Positions 1 through 5,534 of a stretch of DNA of 5,534 nucleotides are shown piece after piece (the stretch's first letter is position 1; every line of letters begins with the position of its first letter). The stretch lies in the NCBI GenBank assembly GCA_035310015.1, contig DATGEO010000006.1:1-5534 (forward strand). The letters are read 5' to 3'. The position numbers and the translations under genes were made by a program. The notes beneath the pieces were generated by a model. It searched no databases, was not told the DNA's origin, and saw nothing but the letters and a program-made list of their open reading frames with translations. Source of the DNA: DATGEO01 sp035310015. Its GTDB lineage: Bacteria; Chloroflexota; Dormibacteria; Dormibacterales; Dormibacteraceae.

Positions 1-1248
1 CGAGACCTTGCTCACCGTTGCCTCGTGGCCGAGGGTCACGTTGTCGGCATCGACGTCGTTGTACGGATATGTGTCAGAACGTGAGTTGTCGTCCAGCAGC
101 AGCGCGTCGCACTTGACGAACGACTTCGAGTTGTTGGCTCCGGGATAGATCTTGATGTGGCCTCGGTACGAGGTGCGGCCGCCGGCCTTGGAGATCGACT
201 TCGACGTGATGGTCGAGGTCGTGTTGGGCGCGACGTGGATCATCTTGCCCCCGGCGTCCTGGTGCTGGCCCTTACCCGCGAAGGCGATCGAAAGCACGTC
301 GCCCTTCGCGCCCGGTTCCATCAAATAGACGCTCGGGTACTTCATCGTGATCTGCGAGCCAAGATTCCCGTCGACCCACTCCATGGTCGCGTCTGCGTAC
401 GCCATCGCCCGCTTGGTGACCAGGTTGAAGACGTTGGTCGACCAGTTCTGGATCGTCGTGTAGCGGCAGCGCGCGTTCTTCTTCACGATGATCTCGACCA
501 CCGCAGAGTGCAGTGAGTCACTGGTGTAGATCGGGGCCGTGCAGCCCTCGATGTAGTGAACGAACGAGCCCTCGTCGCAGATGATCAGCGTCCGCTCGAA
601 CTGGCCCATGTTCTCAGCGTTGATGCGGAAGTAGGCCTGCAGCGGGATGTCGACGCGCACGCCCTTGGGCACGTAGATGAAGGAGCCACCGGACCAAACC
701 GCCGTGTTCAGCGCGGCGAACTTGTTGTCGGCCGGCGGGATGATCGTGCCGAAGTACTCCTTGAACAGCTCCGGGTGGTCGCGCAGCGCCGAGTCGGTGT
801 CGGTGAAGATGACGCCCTTCTTCGACAGCTCCTCGTGCAGCGAGTGGTACACGACCTCGGACTCGTACTGGGCGGACACGCCGGCCAGGAACTTGCGCTC
901 GGCCTCGGGCACGCCCAGGCGGTCGTAGGTCTTCTTGATGTCAGGCGGCAGCTCCTCCCACGTCTTCGACTGCTTGTCCGACGCGCGGAGGTAATAGAAG
1001 ATGTTCTCGAAGTCGATCACCGACAGGTCCGCGCCCCACGTGGGCGTCGGCTTCTTGCGGAAGATCTCGAGCGAGCGGAGCCGCATGTTGAGCATCCATT
1101 CGGGCTCCTTCTTCATCCACGAGATCTCCTTGACGATCTCGGGATTCAGGCCGCGCTTGGCCTTGAAGACGTAGTCCTCGGGGACGAAGAAGCCGTACTT
1201 CTCCTTGTAATCGGATCCAACGTCGACTGGCTTCGGCTGGGTGGCCAA
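1..1248 (-). CDS. sufB: SufB, Fe-S cluster scaffold subunit (C-terminus cut by window edge)
   Basis: SufB is the scaffold subunit of the cytosolic SufBCD complex, where Fe-S clusters are built before transfer to apoproteins. The window gives 416 residues. Family members are usually about 465-495, so roughly 50-80 C-terminal residues are missing. Visible family blocks are WSGGSFIYVPKGVRVDIPLQAYFRIN (185-210, hyphenated here only by its ends W185 and N210), EGCTAP (234-239), TTIQNWS (264-270) and VTKRA (277-281). C236 and C380 align with E. coli C254 and C405, and E409 in the HEAT motif with E434. These residues are implicated in cluster assembly, so the protein looks functional. The start is TTG, immediately after the sufC stop and in the same frame. 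It is supported by a perfect Shine-Dalgarno, and the next in-frame ATG lies about 45 codons inside conserved sequence. The gene is translationally coupled to sufC; sufD would be expected downstream, outside the window. Confidence 0.97.
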   Translation of the reverse strand, partial: MATQPKPVDVGSDYKEKYGFFVPEDYVFKAKRGLNPEIVKEISWMKKEPEWMLNMRLRSLEIFRKKPTPTWGADLSVIDFENIFYYLRASDKQSKTWEELPPDIKKTYDRLGVPEAERKFLAGVSAQYESEVVYHSLHEELSKKGVIFTDTDSALRDHPELFKEYFGTIIPPADNKFAALNTAVWSGGSFIYVPKGVRVDIPLQAYFRINAENMGQFERTLIICDEGSFVHYIEGCTAPIYTSDSLHSAVVEIIVKKNARCRYTTIQNWSTNVFNLVTKRAMAYADATMEWVDGNLGSQITMKYPSVYLMEPGAKGDVLSIAFAGKGQHQDAGGKMIHVAPNTTSTITSKSISKAGGRTSYRGHIKIYPGANNSKSFVKCDALLLDDNSRSDTYPYNDVDADNVTLGHEATVSKVS

Positions 1249-2043
1249 CTAGCTCACCTCCTCTCGGGTCAGGGCTGCCGGCTCTTCGTGCTCGGTCCAT
1301 TCCGAGTAACCGGTCGTCTCGAGCCGGTCCGCGATCTCCGGGCCGCCGGAGAGCACGAACTTCCCGTCCACCAAAACGTGGACGAAGTCGGGCTTGATGA
1401 ATTCGAGGATGCGCGTGTAGTGCGTGATGATCAGGACGCCGAGCTCGGGGCCGCGCACGCGGTTCACCGCCTCGGCGACGAACTTGATCGAGTCGATGTC
1501 CAGGCCGGAGTCGGTCTCGTCGAGGATCGCGATCTCGGGCTTGAGCATGGCCATCTGCAGGATCTCGGCGCGCTTCTTCTCGCCGCCGGAAAAGCCGTCG
1601 TTGATGTAGCGCGGTAGGAACGAGTCGTCCATGTGCAGCACGTCGAGCTCGCCCTTGAGCATCGAACGGAACTCCTTCGGCGAGATCTGCTTGGACTTGT
1701 CCTTGCCGTCGTAGCCGCGCTTGGCGTTGAGCGCCGTGCGCAGGAAGTTGGTCATCGAGATCCCGGGCACCACGACGGGGTACTGGAAGGCGAGGAAGAC
1801 GCCCATGCGTGCCCGCGCGTCGGGCTCCAGGGCGAGCAGGTCCTGGCCCTTGAAGAGCACCTCTCCGCCGTCGATCGTGTACCCGGGGTGGCCGGCCAGC
1901 GCGTACGAAAGCGTCGACTTGCCCGACCCGTTCGGGCCCATCACCGCGTGCACCTCGCCCTTGTTGATGGCGAGGGTGACGCCCTTGAGGATCTCCTTGC
2001 CCTCGACGCTCGCGCGCAGGTCCCGAATCTCGAAATCAGCCAA
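1249..2043 (-). CDS. sufC: SufC, ABC-type ATPase of the Suf Fe-S assembly complex
   Basis: SufC is the soluble ATPase that drives conformational change in SufBCD during Fe-S assembly; it is not a transporter. All ABC motifs are intact in 264 residues: Walker A GPNGSGKST (36-44), Q-loop Q87 in FQYP, signature FSGGEKKR (151-158), Walker B IAILDE (171-176) with E176 as catalytic base, D-loop SGLD (179-182) and H-loop H208. The phrase ILDETDSGLDID is characteristic of SufC over other ABC ATPases. Length is slightly above the common 245-260, owing to an acidic tail after TGYSEW. The start is TTG and overlaps the end of sufR by 8 nt; AGGAAG (2051-2056 on the minus strand) lies 7 nt upstream. The N-terminus MADFEIRDL fits the family and supports this start. 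Confidence 0.97.
   Translation of the reverse strand: MADFEIRDLRASVEGKEILKGVTLAINKGEVHAVMGPNGSGKSTLSYALAGHPGYTIDGGEVLFKGQDLLALEPDARARMGVFLAFQYPVVVPGISMTNFLRTALNAKRGYDGKDKSKQISPKEFRSMLKGELDVLHMDDSFLPRYINDGFSGGEKKRAEILQMAMLKPEIAILDETDSGLDIDSIKFVAEAVNRVRGPELGVLIITHYTRILEFIKPDFVHVLVDGKFVLSGGPEIADRLETTGYSEWTEHEEPAALTREEVS
1254..1262 (-). promoter_or_regulatory. Perfect Shine-Dalgarno for sufB inside the end of sufC
   Basis: On the minus strand this reads AGGAGGTGA, fully complementary to the usual 3' end of 16S rRNA. It lies 5 nt before the sufB TTG. It is encoded by the last sense codons of sufC (Glu-Glu-Val). It decides the sufB start, because no ATG or GTG in that frame is available nearby. 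The strong site probably compensates for the weak TTG. Confidence 0.85.
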
Positions 2044-2680
2044 CTTGGTGCTTCCTCTCCTTCACTTCATATGTGCAGTCGGCGGCGGCCTCGCGCACCC
2101 AGGTCGACCTCTCCACCGGCGTGCCCAGGAGGCGCTCGTACATCTGCTGCTCGTTCTGGCACGGAAGAGCGGTCCGGGCGGCGACGTCCTGGATGGGGCA
2201 GTTGCAGTGGCGGATCGCCAGCCCGCCGTCCGGCAGCTCGACCACCTCGGCCATGTGACCGTGCTCGGTCGCAAGCTTAGCCAGCTCACGAACGCGCCCG
2301 TTGAAGTCGAGACCTGCCAGCCGCCCGGCGTACTCCGCCTCGAGCCTGGCCGCGCGCTTCTCGAAGAACCGCTTCAGCTGGTCGGTGTTCAGGAACTCCA
2401 CCAGGTCGCCGGCCAGCTCACGGTGGCCGTGGGGGAAGTGCCGGCCGGCCTCCGCCGTGAGCGCGTACACGTTCTCCGGGCGCCCGCGGCCCTGCAGGTG
2501 AACGTGCGCCACCGAGATCAGACGGTCCGACTCGAGGCTTTCGAGGTGGCGCAGGGCCGCCTGCTTGGAGACCTCGAGGTGCGACGCGACCTCCGCCAGC
2601 GTCGCCTGGCCGCGCATCTTCAGGAAGGCGAGGATGACCTCGCGCCTGGAATCCACGAACCAATCGTACGAGTTTTTCAA
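2036..2680 (-). CDS. sufR: SufR-type Fe-S-sensing transcriptional repressor
   Basis: SufR-type regulators are winged-helix proteins that bind an Fe-S cluster and repress the suf operon when clusters are plentiful. Residues about 11-75 form a winged helix, with a recognition-helix region near SKQAALRHLESLE (38-50) and a wing at GRGRPENVYALT (64-75). The C-terminal half has four cysteines, C159, C161, C174 and C202, in the context HCNCPI...LPCQNE...LLGTPVERS, typical of SufR. The spacing C161-x12-C174-x27-C202 matches SufR proteins as I remember them. The gene overlaps sufC by 8 nt and leads the operon. The longest start is the TTG at 2680, which lies inside the palindromic operator with no properly spaced Shine-Dalgarno. 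A GTG at codon 9 (2656) is the alternative. Either may be translated from a leaderless or very short-leader mRNA. Family assignment is strong; the exact start is uncertain. Confidence 0.92.
   Translation of the reverse strand: MKNSYDWFVDSRREVILAFLKMRGQATLAEVASHLEVSKQAALRHLESLESDRLISVAHVHLQGRGRPENVYALTAEAGRHFPHGHRELAGDLVEFLNTDQLKRFFEKRAARLEAEYAGRLAGLDFNGRVRELAKLATEHGHMAEVVELPDGGLAIRHCNCPIQDVAARTALPCQNEQQMYERLLGTPVERSTWVREAAADCTYEVKERKHQVG
2051..2056 (-). promoter_or_regulatory. Ribosome binding site for sufC
   Basis: AGGAAG on the minus strand lies 7 nt before the sufC TTG, inside the end of sufR. A second purine-rich match, AAGGAG (2057-2062), is further away at 13 nt. This supports the TTG start and translational coupling of sufR to sufC. 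Confidence 0.55.
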
Positions 2681-2694
2681 CCTCGAGGTTGAAA
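2675..2694. promoter_or_regulatory. Candidate SufR operator, perfect 20-bp palindrome
   Basis: The sequence TTTCAACCTCGAGGTTGAAA is its own reverse complement over 20 bp. It contains CAAC (2678-2681), a 6-bp spacer and GTTG (2688-2691), the CAAC-N6-GTTG inverted repeat reported for cyanobacterial SufR. It lies at the 5' end of sufR, where autoregulation would act. The rightward gene starts 6 to 15 bp beyond it. Binding by this particular SufR is inferred from position and motif, not shown. Confidence 0.8.
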
Positions 2695-2700
2695 TAGGAT
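2691..2700. promoter_or_regulatory. Possible back-to-back -10 elements at the SufR operator
   Basis: TAGGAT (2695-2700, plus strand) fits a TAnnnT -10 box just ahead of the small secreted-protein gene. On the minus strand TATTTC (2696-2691) could serve as the -10 for sufR. Neither has a recognisable -35 at the usual distance, so the calls are weak. If real, the palindrome would cover the spacer of one promoter and the -10 and transcript start of the other. Confidence 0.25.
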
Positions 2701-3003
2701 GTGACCCTCATGCACGCCCGCCTCGCCGCCGCCGCGATGCTGGGGTGCGCGGCCCTGCTCCAGGCCTGCCCGGCGGCCGCGGCGGGCCCGGCGTGGCAGC
2801 CGCCGCCGAGGTCGGCGGTCGAGTTCTCGGTGATGATCCCGAGAGCCGACGCGAGCCCGAGCCCCCTGACGGCCCCCGGCGTCAGCCCCTCGCCAAACCC
2901 CAGACCGGTTCCTCAGTCCCCGGCCGCGTTCCTCGCGATCGTCATCGTGGTGGCGGTGCTTGGGGCAGGGACGGCGGCGGTGCTGCGCTCGCGCTGGCGC
3001 TGA
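2701..3003 (+). CDS. Small secreted, membrane-anchored protein of unknown function
   Basis: I do not recognise a family. The 100 residues have a signal-like N-terminus (short basic start, then an Ala/Leu-rich core to about residue 22) ending in LLQAC. C23 could be a lipobox cysteine, although Gln at -2 is unusual; otherwise cleavage may follow AAAA (25-28). A Pro/Ser-rich stretch (about 30-75) follows, then one transmembrane helix (76-95) and a basic tail RSRWR. This suggests an exported segment anchored by its C-terminus. There is no LPXTG motif. The start is GTG (2701) or ATG (2710); AGGA at 2696-2699 is placed slightly long for the ATG. The gene is divergent from sufR across the palindromic operator. 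Its 3' end overlaps the facing peptidase gene by 62 bp. Layout argues for a real gene, but no homology is visible. Confidence 0.6.
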   Translation: MTLMHARLAAAAMLGCAALLQACPAAAAGPAWQPPPRSAVEFSVMIPRADASPSPLTAPGVSPSPNPRPVPQSPAAFLAIVIVVAVLGAGTAAVLRSRWR

Positions 3004-3724
3004 CGAGCGATCGAGTGGGCACGACCGTCTCCGCAACCTGCCCGTTCGCCAGCTCGACCCGGTAGGCCCGCCTGCCGTCCACCTCCGCCACGGCCTCGGT
3101 GAAGGCGGTTTCGGTGAAGAGGATGCCGACCGAGTCCTCGACCGCGTAGCCGGGCGGCAGGCCCTCGGCGACCAGCTGCCGGTAGACGGGCCGCCGCCTT
3201 TCCTCGCCGTCGTAGTGCGGGCAGACGCTGCCGGGCAGGAACCCGAGGCCGTCGCGGAGGCCTGAGAGCTCGAGCCCGAACGAATCCGTCACCGAGCACT
3301 CGAACCAGCAGTTCATGCCGGCGCTGACCCCGCACAGCACGACGCCGTCGTCCCACGCCTCGCGCAGCGCCTGGTCCATCCCGTGCACGCGCCAGATGGC
3401 CAGCATGTTCGCGGTGTTGCCGCCCCCGACGTAGATGACGTCCTGCTCGCGGACGAGCGGGCGCCAGTCGGAACGGCTCGGCGCGCCAAAGAGCTTGAGG
3501 TGCGTCGGCCGGGCGCGGCCGGCGAAAGCCTCATAGAAAAGGACGATGTGCGCGTCCGAATCGCCGCCCGCGGTGCCGAGGTAGAGGATGCGCGGGTTTT
3601 CCTTCTGGGTCAGGCCGAGGACGTAGTCGTCGAGCTTGGAGTAGCGCCCAAAACGGCTGAAGCCACCGCCGCCCATTCCCACGATGCGGCGAGGTGGCGT
3701 CGTCACGTTCGTGAATTCTCGCAT
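2942..3724 (-). CDS. Peptidase E-like protein (S51 family, class I glutamine amidotransferase-like fold)
   Basis: S51 serine peptidases of the PepE type cleave N-terminal Asp-Xaa dipeptides; cyanophycinases are relatives. Numbering here follows the 270-codon frame opening at GTG 3754. Visible are an early glycine-rich strand IVGMGGGGFS (24-33), ILYLGTAGGDSD (56-67), YVGGGNT (108-114), the nucleophile elbow CGVSAGMN (141-148) with S144 as likely nucleophile, CPHYDGEERR (178-187) with H180 as likely catalytic His, and YAVEDSVGI (203-211). I chose the ATG at 3724 (frame residue 11), leaving 260 residues, because upstream codons do not look conserved; GTG at 3706 is also possible. No clear Shine-Dalgarno is seen. 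The last 20 residues are Ala/Pro/Ser-rich, look additional to the family core, and lie over the facing small gene. A cytosolic dipeptidase is likely; actual substrate is unknown. Confidence 0.88.
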   Translation of the reverse strand: MREFTNVTTPPRRIVGMGGGGFSRFGRYSKLDDYVLGLTQKENPRILYLGTAGGDSDAHIVLFYEAFAGRARPTHLKLFGAPSRSDWRPLVREQDVIYVGGGNTANMLAIWRVHGMDQALREAWDDGVVLCGVSAGMNCWFECSVTDSFGLELSGLRDGLGFLPGSVCPHYDGEERRRPVYRQLVAEGLPPGYAVEDSVGILFTETAFTEAVAEVDGRRAYRVELANGQVAETVVPTRSLVSASASAAPPPSLPQAPPPR

Positions 3725-3755
3725 CGCGCCGATACTTCGCATCCCGGACAACACT

Positions 3756-4904
3756 GTGGATCGCGCACTCCTCTTCTTCGCCCGCGGCCTTCGTGCGTTC
3801 GGCTTTGGCTTTTCGGCGGTCCTGATCGCGATTCACCTCGAGCATCGAGGCCTCGGCGCGGCCCTGATCGGCCTCACGCTGGGCCTCGGCCTTGCGGCGG
3901 CGTCGCTGTCGGGCCTGGCTTCGGCGTGGCTCGCCCACCGCATCGGCCGGCGGCGCACGCTCGCGATCAGCGGCGCATTGATGGCTGTCACCGGTCTCGA
4001 CCTGGCGCTCGCGACCTCGCCCGTCCTGCTGGCCGCGTCGGGCCTGACCGGCATGCTCGGAGCGGCCAGCGTCGACCTCGGGCCGTTCTCGTCGGTCGAG
4101 CAGACGATGCTCGCCGAGGCGGTCCCGGCGTCCGACCGGAACCTGGCGTTCGGCCGGTACGCCCTGACCGCGGGCCTGCTCAACGCCGCCGGGGCAGCGG
4201 CCGCCGTCTTCGCGTCGCCGGCCACGACGTACCGGTTCTTCCTGGGCTATGCGGCGATCGGCTTGGCCACCGCGCTGGCGCCCTCGATCATGGGAGCGCG
4301 CCTGGAGGCGACAGGTCCTTCCGTCGCGTTCGGGAAGCTCCGCCCGCTCGCCCTCCTCGCGGCGCTGTTCGCGCTCGATTCGCTGGGCGGAGGATTCGTG
4401 GCCAACGCCGTGATCGCGTACTGGCTCCATGTCCGTTTCGGCGCCGGGGCCGTCTTCCTCGGTCCGGCGTTCGCGGGCATCGCCCTCCTGCAGGCGATGT
4501 CGTACGAGGTCTCGGGCCGGCTCGCAAACCGCATCGGGCTGATCAACACGATGGTTTTCACCCACCTGCCGAGCAACCTGCTTCTGCTCCTCGTGCCTTT
4601 CAGCCCCACGCTGCCGGTGGCGACCGGCATCCTGTTCGCCCGCTTCGCGCTTTCGCAGATGGACGTTCCGGCCCGCCAGGCCTACGTGCTCTCGATCGTG
4701 CCCCCCGCCGAGCGGGCCGGCGCCGTGGCGATGACCGGGGCGGTTCGCGGCGTGGCCCAGTCCTTCGGCCCCGTGCTGAGCGGTCTTGCCATCGGCGCCG
4801 CCGCTTTCGGCCTGCCTTTCTTCGCCGGAGGCGGCCTGAAGATCGTCTACGACATCGCGCTCTTCGCGGGCTTCCGCAACCGCCGAGCCGACCACGAGCG
4901 CTGA
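3756..4904 (+). CDS. MFS transporter, substrate unknown
   Basis: This is an inner-membrane secondary transporter of the major facilitator superfamily. The 382 residues are strongly hydrophobic, consistent with about 12 helices. A motif A-like loop LAHRIGRRRTL follows helix 2 (in place of the usual GxLaDrxGrrr), and a weaker copy, SGRLANRIGLIN, occurs at the equivalent place in the second half. The conserved segment QMDVPARQAYVLSIVPPAERAGA lies before the last helices, and a short basic tail ends the protein. These support a drug or metabolite exporter-like MFS protein, but not a substrate. I chose GTG 3756 because the protein then begins just before the first helix (RALLFFARGLRAFGFGFSAV), as in related transporters. 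GTG 3711 or ATG 3684 would add 15 or 24 residues and overlap the divergent peptidase gene. No clear Shine-Dalgarno settles the start. The next gene follows after 27 bp. Confidence 0.9.
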   Translation: MDRALLFFARGLRAFGFGFSAVLIAIHLEHRGLGAALIGLTLGLGLAAASLSGLASAWLAHRIGRRRTLAISGALMAVTGLDLALATSPVLLAASGLTGMLGAASVDLGPFSSVEQTMLAEAVPASDRNLAFGRYALTAGLLNAAGAAAAVFASPATTYRFFLGYAAIGLATALAPSIMGARLEATGPSVAFGKLRPLALLAALFALDSLGGGFVANAVIAYWLHVRFGAGAVFLGPAFAGIALLQAMSYEVSGRLANRIGLINTMVFTHLPSNLLLLLVPFSPTLPVATGILFARFALSQMDVPARQAYVLSIVPPAERAGAVAMTGAVRGVAQSFGPVLSGLAIGAAAFGLPFFAGGGLKIVYDIALFAGFRNRRADHER

Positions 4905-4931
4905 TCGCGGGCGGCTGCGCGTTTAAGGTGC

Positions 4932-5132
4932 ATGTGGGCAAGGCGGGTGGCGCAGGGCCTGGCGCTCCTGGGCGTCTACTCTCTCGTGCTGGCCGCCATC
5001 GGCAAGCAGCTGGTCGCCCAGGGCAAGGTGAGCTTCCAGGGCAGCATGGTCGAGTTCGCGCTCGTCACGCTGGTCTTCATCGGCGTCGCCGTGTTCGTCT
5101 TCACGCGGCCCGCGCGCGCACCCCTGGAGTAA
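4932..5132 (+). CDS. Small two-helix membrane protein, unknown function
   Basis: I recognise no family. The 66-residue protein has two predicted transmembrane helices, about residues 8-24 and 41-58, joined by a short polar loop (KQLVAQGKVSFQGS). The N-terminus is basic (MWARR) and the tail RPARAPLE is short. Positive charges at both ends suggest both termini are cytoplasmic. AAGGTG lies just upstream of the ATG, with its AAGG core 4-5 nt away. The gene starts 27 bp after the MFS stop and ends 19 bp before the next gene, so co-transcription with both is plausible. It may be an accessory of the transporter, but nothing in the sequence shows this. Confidence 0.7.
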   Translation: MWARRVAQGLALLGVYSLVLAAIGKQLVAQGKVSFQGSMVEFALVTLVFIGVAVFVFTRPARAPLE

Positions 5133-5151
5133 CGCCTTACCTTCTCCCTCC

Positions 5152-5534
5152 GTGGCGGAGGACCTGACCCGACTCGAGGCCGAGGAGCTCGAGCGCCGCA
5201 TCGCCGGCGTCCAGAGCCGCATGCGTCCCGTCGAGCAGCAGCTGGCAGGCCTGCGCGCCGAGCGCGACGTCCTCCTGACCGAGAAGCGCCGGCGCGAGCG
5301 CACGGCCCACCGGCAGGCGCGGGCCGACGTCAAGGCGGCGGTGAAGGAGGGCCGCGTGCCGAACCTCGCCGAGCTGATGGGCGGCGCCGATCCGCCGGCT
5401 CTCGACGCCTACGTCTACAACCTCAAGACGGGCGGCGAGGTCGGGCTCGGCTATCCGGGCGCGCGGCGGCCGTCGATCGCCCTCACCGACGGCGTCCAGA
5501 CCGCACAGGCCTATGACTTCGACGAGGCCGCGCG
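5152..5534 (+). CDS. Coiled-coil protein of unknown function (5' part only)
   Basis: An open frame runs from GTG 5152 off the right edge, giving 127 full codons. Residues about 3-66 are rich in Glu, Arg, Leu and Gln with near-heptad leucine/isoleucine/valine spacing, indicating a charged alpha-helical coiled coil. A short Gly/Pro break follows near ELMGGADPP (74-82). Then comes a different, apparently folded region containing DAYVYNLKTGGEVGLGYPG (85-103). I do not recognise the family. Codon use is strongly GC-biased at third positions, as in neighbouring genes, which supports coding. The sequence before the GTG is pyrimidine-rich with no Shine-Dalgarno; TACCTT (5138-5143) could be a -10 box for a near-leaderless transcript. 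An ATG at codon 24 is the alternative start, but it would remove much of the coiled coil. Confidence 0.7.
   Translation, partial: MAEDLTRLEAEELERRIAGVQSRMRPVEQQLAGLRAERDVLLTEKRRRERTAHRQARADVKAAVKEGRVPNLAELMGGADPPALDAYVYNLKTGGEVGLGYPGARRPSIALTDGVQTAQAYDFDEAA

Noticed and set aside
556..1617. 353-codon open frame on the plus strand opposite sufB and sufC
   Set aside because: It is antisense to two strongly conserved genes, has no recognisable domain, and is rich in Arg, Val, Leu and Asp as expected for a GC-rich shadow frame.
1721..2692. 323-codon plus-strand frame opposite sufC and sufR
   Set aside because: It crosses the sufR/sufC boundary and the operator, lacks any recognisable domain, and both opposing genes are conserved.
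2076..2700. Possibility that the regulator is a general ArsR/DeoR-type protein rather than SufR
   Set aside because: The C-terminal cysteine pattern, LLGTPVERS context, linkage to sufC/sufB and a CAAC-N6-GTTG operator together favour SufR.
2926..3003. Sortase-type cell wall anchor at the end of the small secreted protein
   Set aside because: There is a C-terminal helix and basic tail but no LPXTG-like motif before it; the nearby Pro/Ser-rich sequence does not match.
2942..3010. Rho-independent terminator between the convergent genes
   Set aside because: I found no stable stem followed by a T-run on either strand; the sequence is coding in both directions.
3531..4895. 454-codon minus-strand frame opposite the MFS gene
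   Set aside because: The very charged Arg/Glu/Gly-rich translation is a shadow of a hydrophobic transporter on the other strand.
3383..5167. 594-codon open frame on the plus strand crossing the peptidase, MFS and small membrane protein genes
   Set aside because: It spans three better-supported genes in different frames; the product is Arg/Pro/Gly-rich with no domain, typical of out-of-frame GC-rich sequence.

Overview
This is a GC-rich bacterial window with two tightly packed halves. The left half (1-2680, minus strand) is the head of an iron-sulfur cluster assembly operon. In transcription order it holds a SufR-type regulator, the ATPase sufC, and sufB, which runs off the left edge. The high GC, frequent TTG/GTG starts and SufR regulator suggest an actinobacterium or another high-GC terrestrial lineage such as Chloroflexota or Dormibacterota. 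No phylogenetic marker fixes the phylum, so this is a low-confidence inference. The order sufR-sufC-sufB is not the sufR-sufB-sufD-sufC order I associate with Streptomyces and Mycobacterium.

Between sufR and the next gene lies a perfect 20-bp palindrome (2675-2694). It contains CAAC-N6-GTTG, the inverted repeat described for cyanobacterial SufR. It covers the likely start of sufR and sits just upstream of a rightward gene for a small, probably membrane-anchored, secreted protein (2701-3003). One operator could therefore control both directions and tie this unknown protein to Fe-S or redox status.

The right half holds a peptidase E-like (family S51) gene on the minus strand (2942-3724), whose 3' end overlaps the small-protein gene tail to tail by 62 bp. 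A divergent MFS transporter (about 3756-4904) follows, then a 66-residue two-helix membrane protein (4932-5132) and the start of a coiled-coil protein of unknown function (5152 to the right edge). These last three are closely spaced on the plus strand and may be co-transcribed.

The most unusual features are the sufC/sufB junction and the suf start codons. SufB's TTG start directly follows SufC's TAG stop in the same reading frame, with a perfect Shine-Dalgarno inside the end of sufC. All three suf genes appear to use TTG starts. I see no RNA genes, mobile elements, CRISPR arrays or convincing terminators, and no gene-free stretch longer than about 50 bp.
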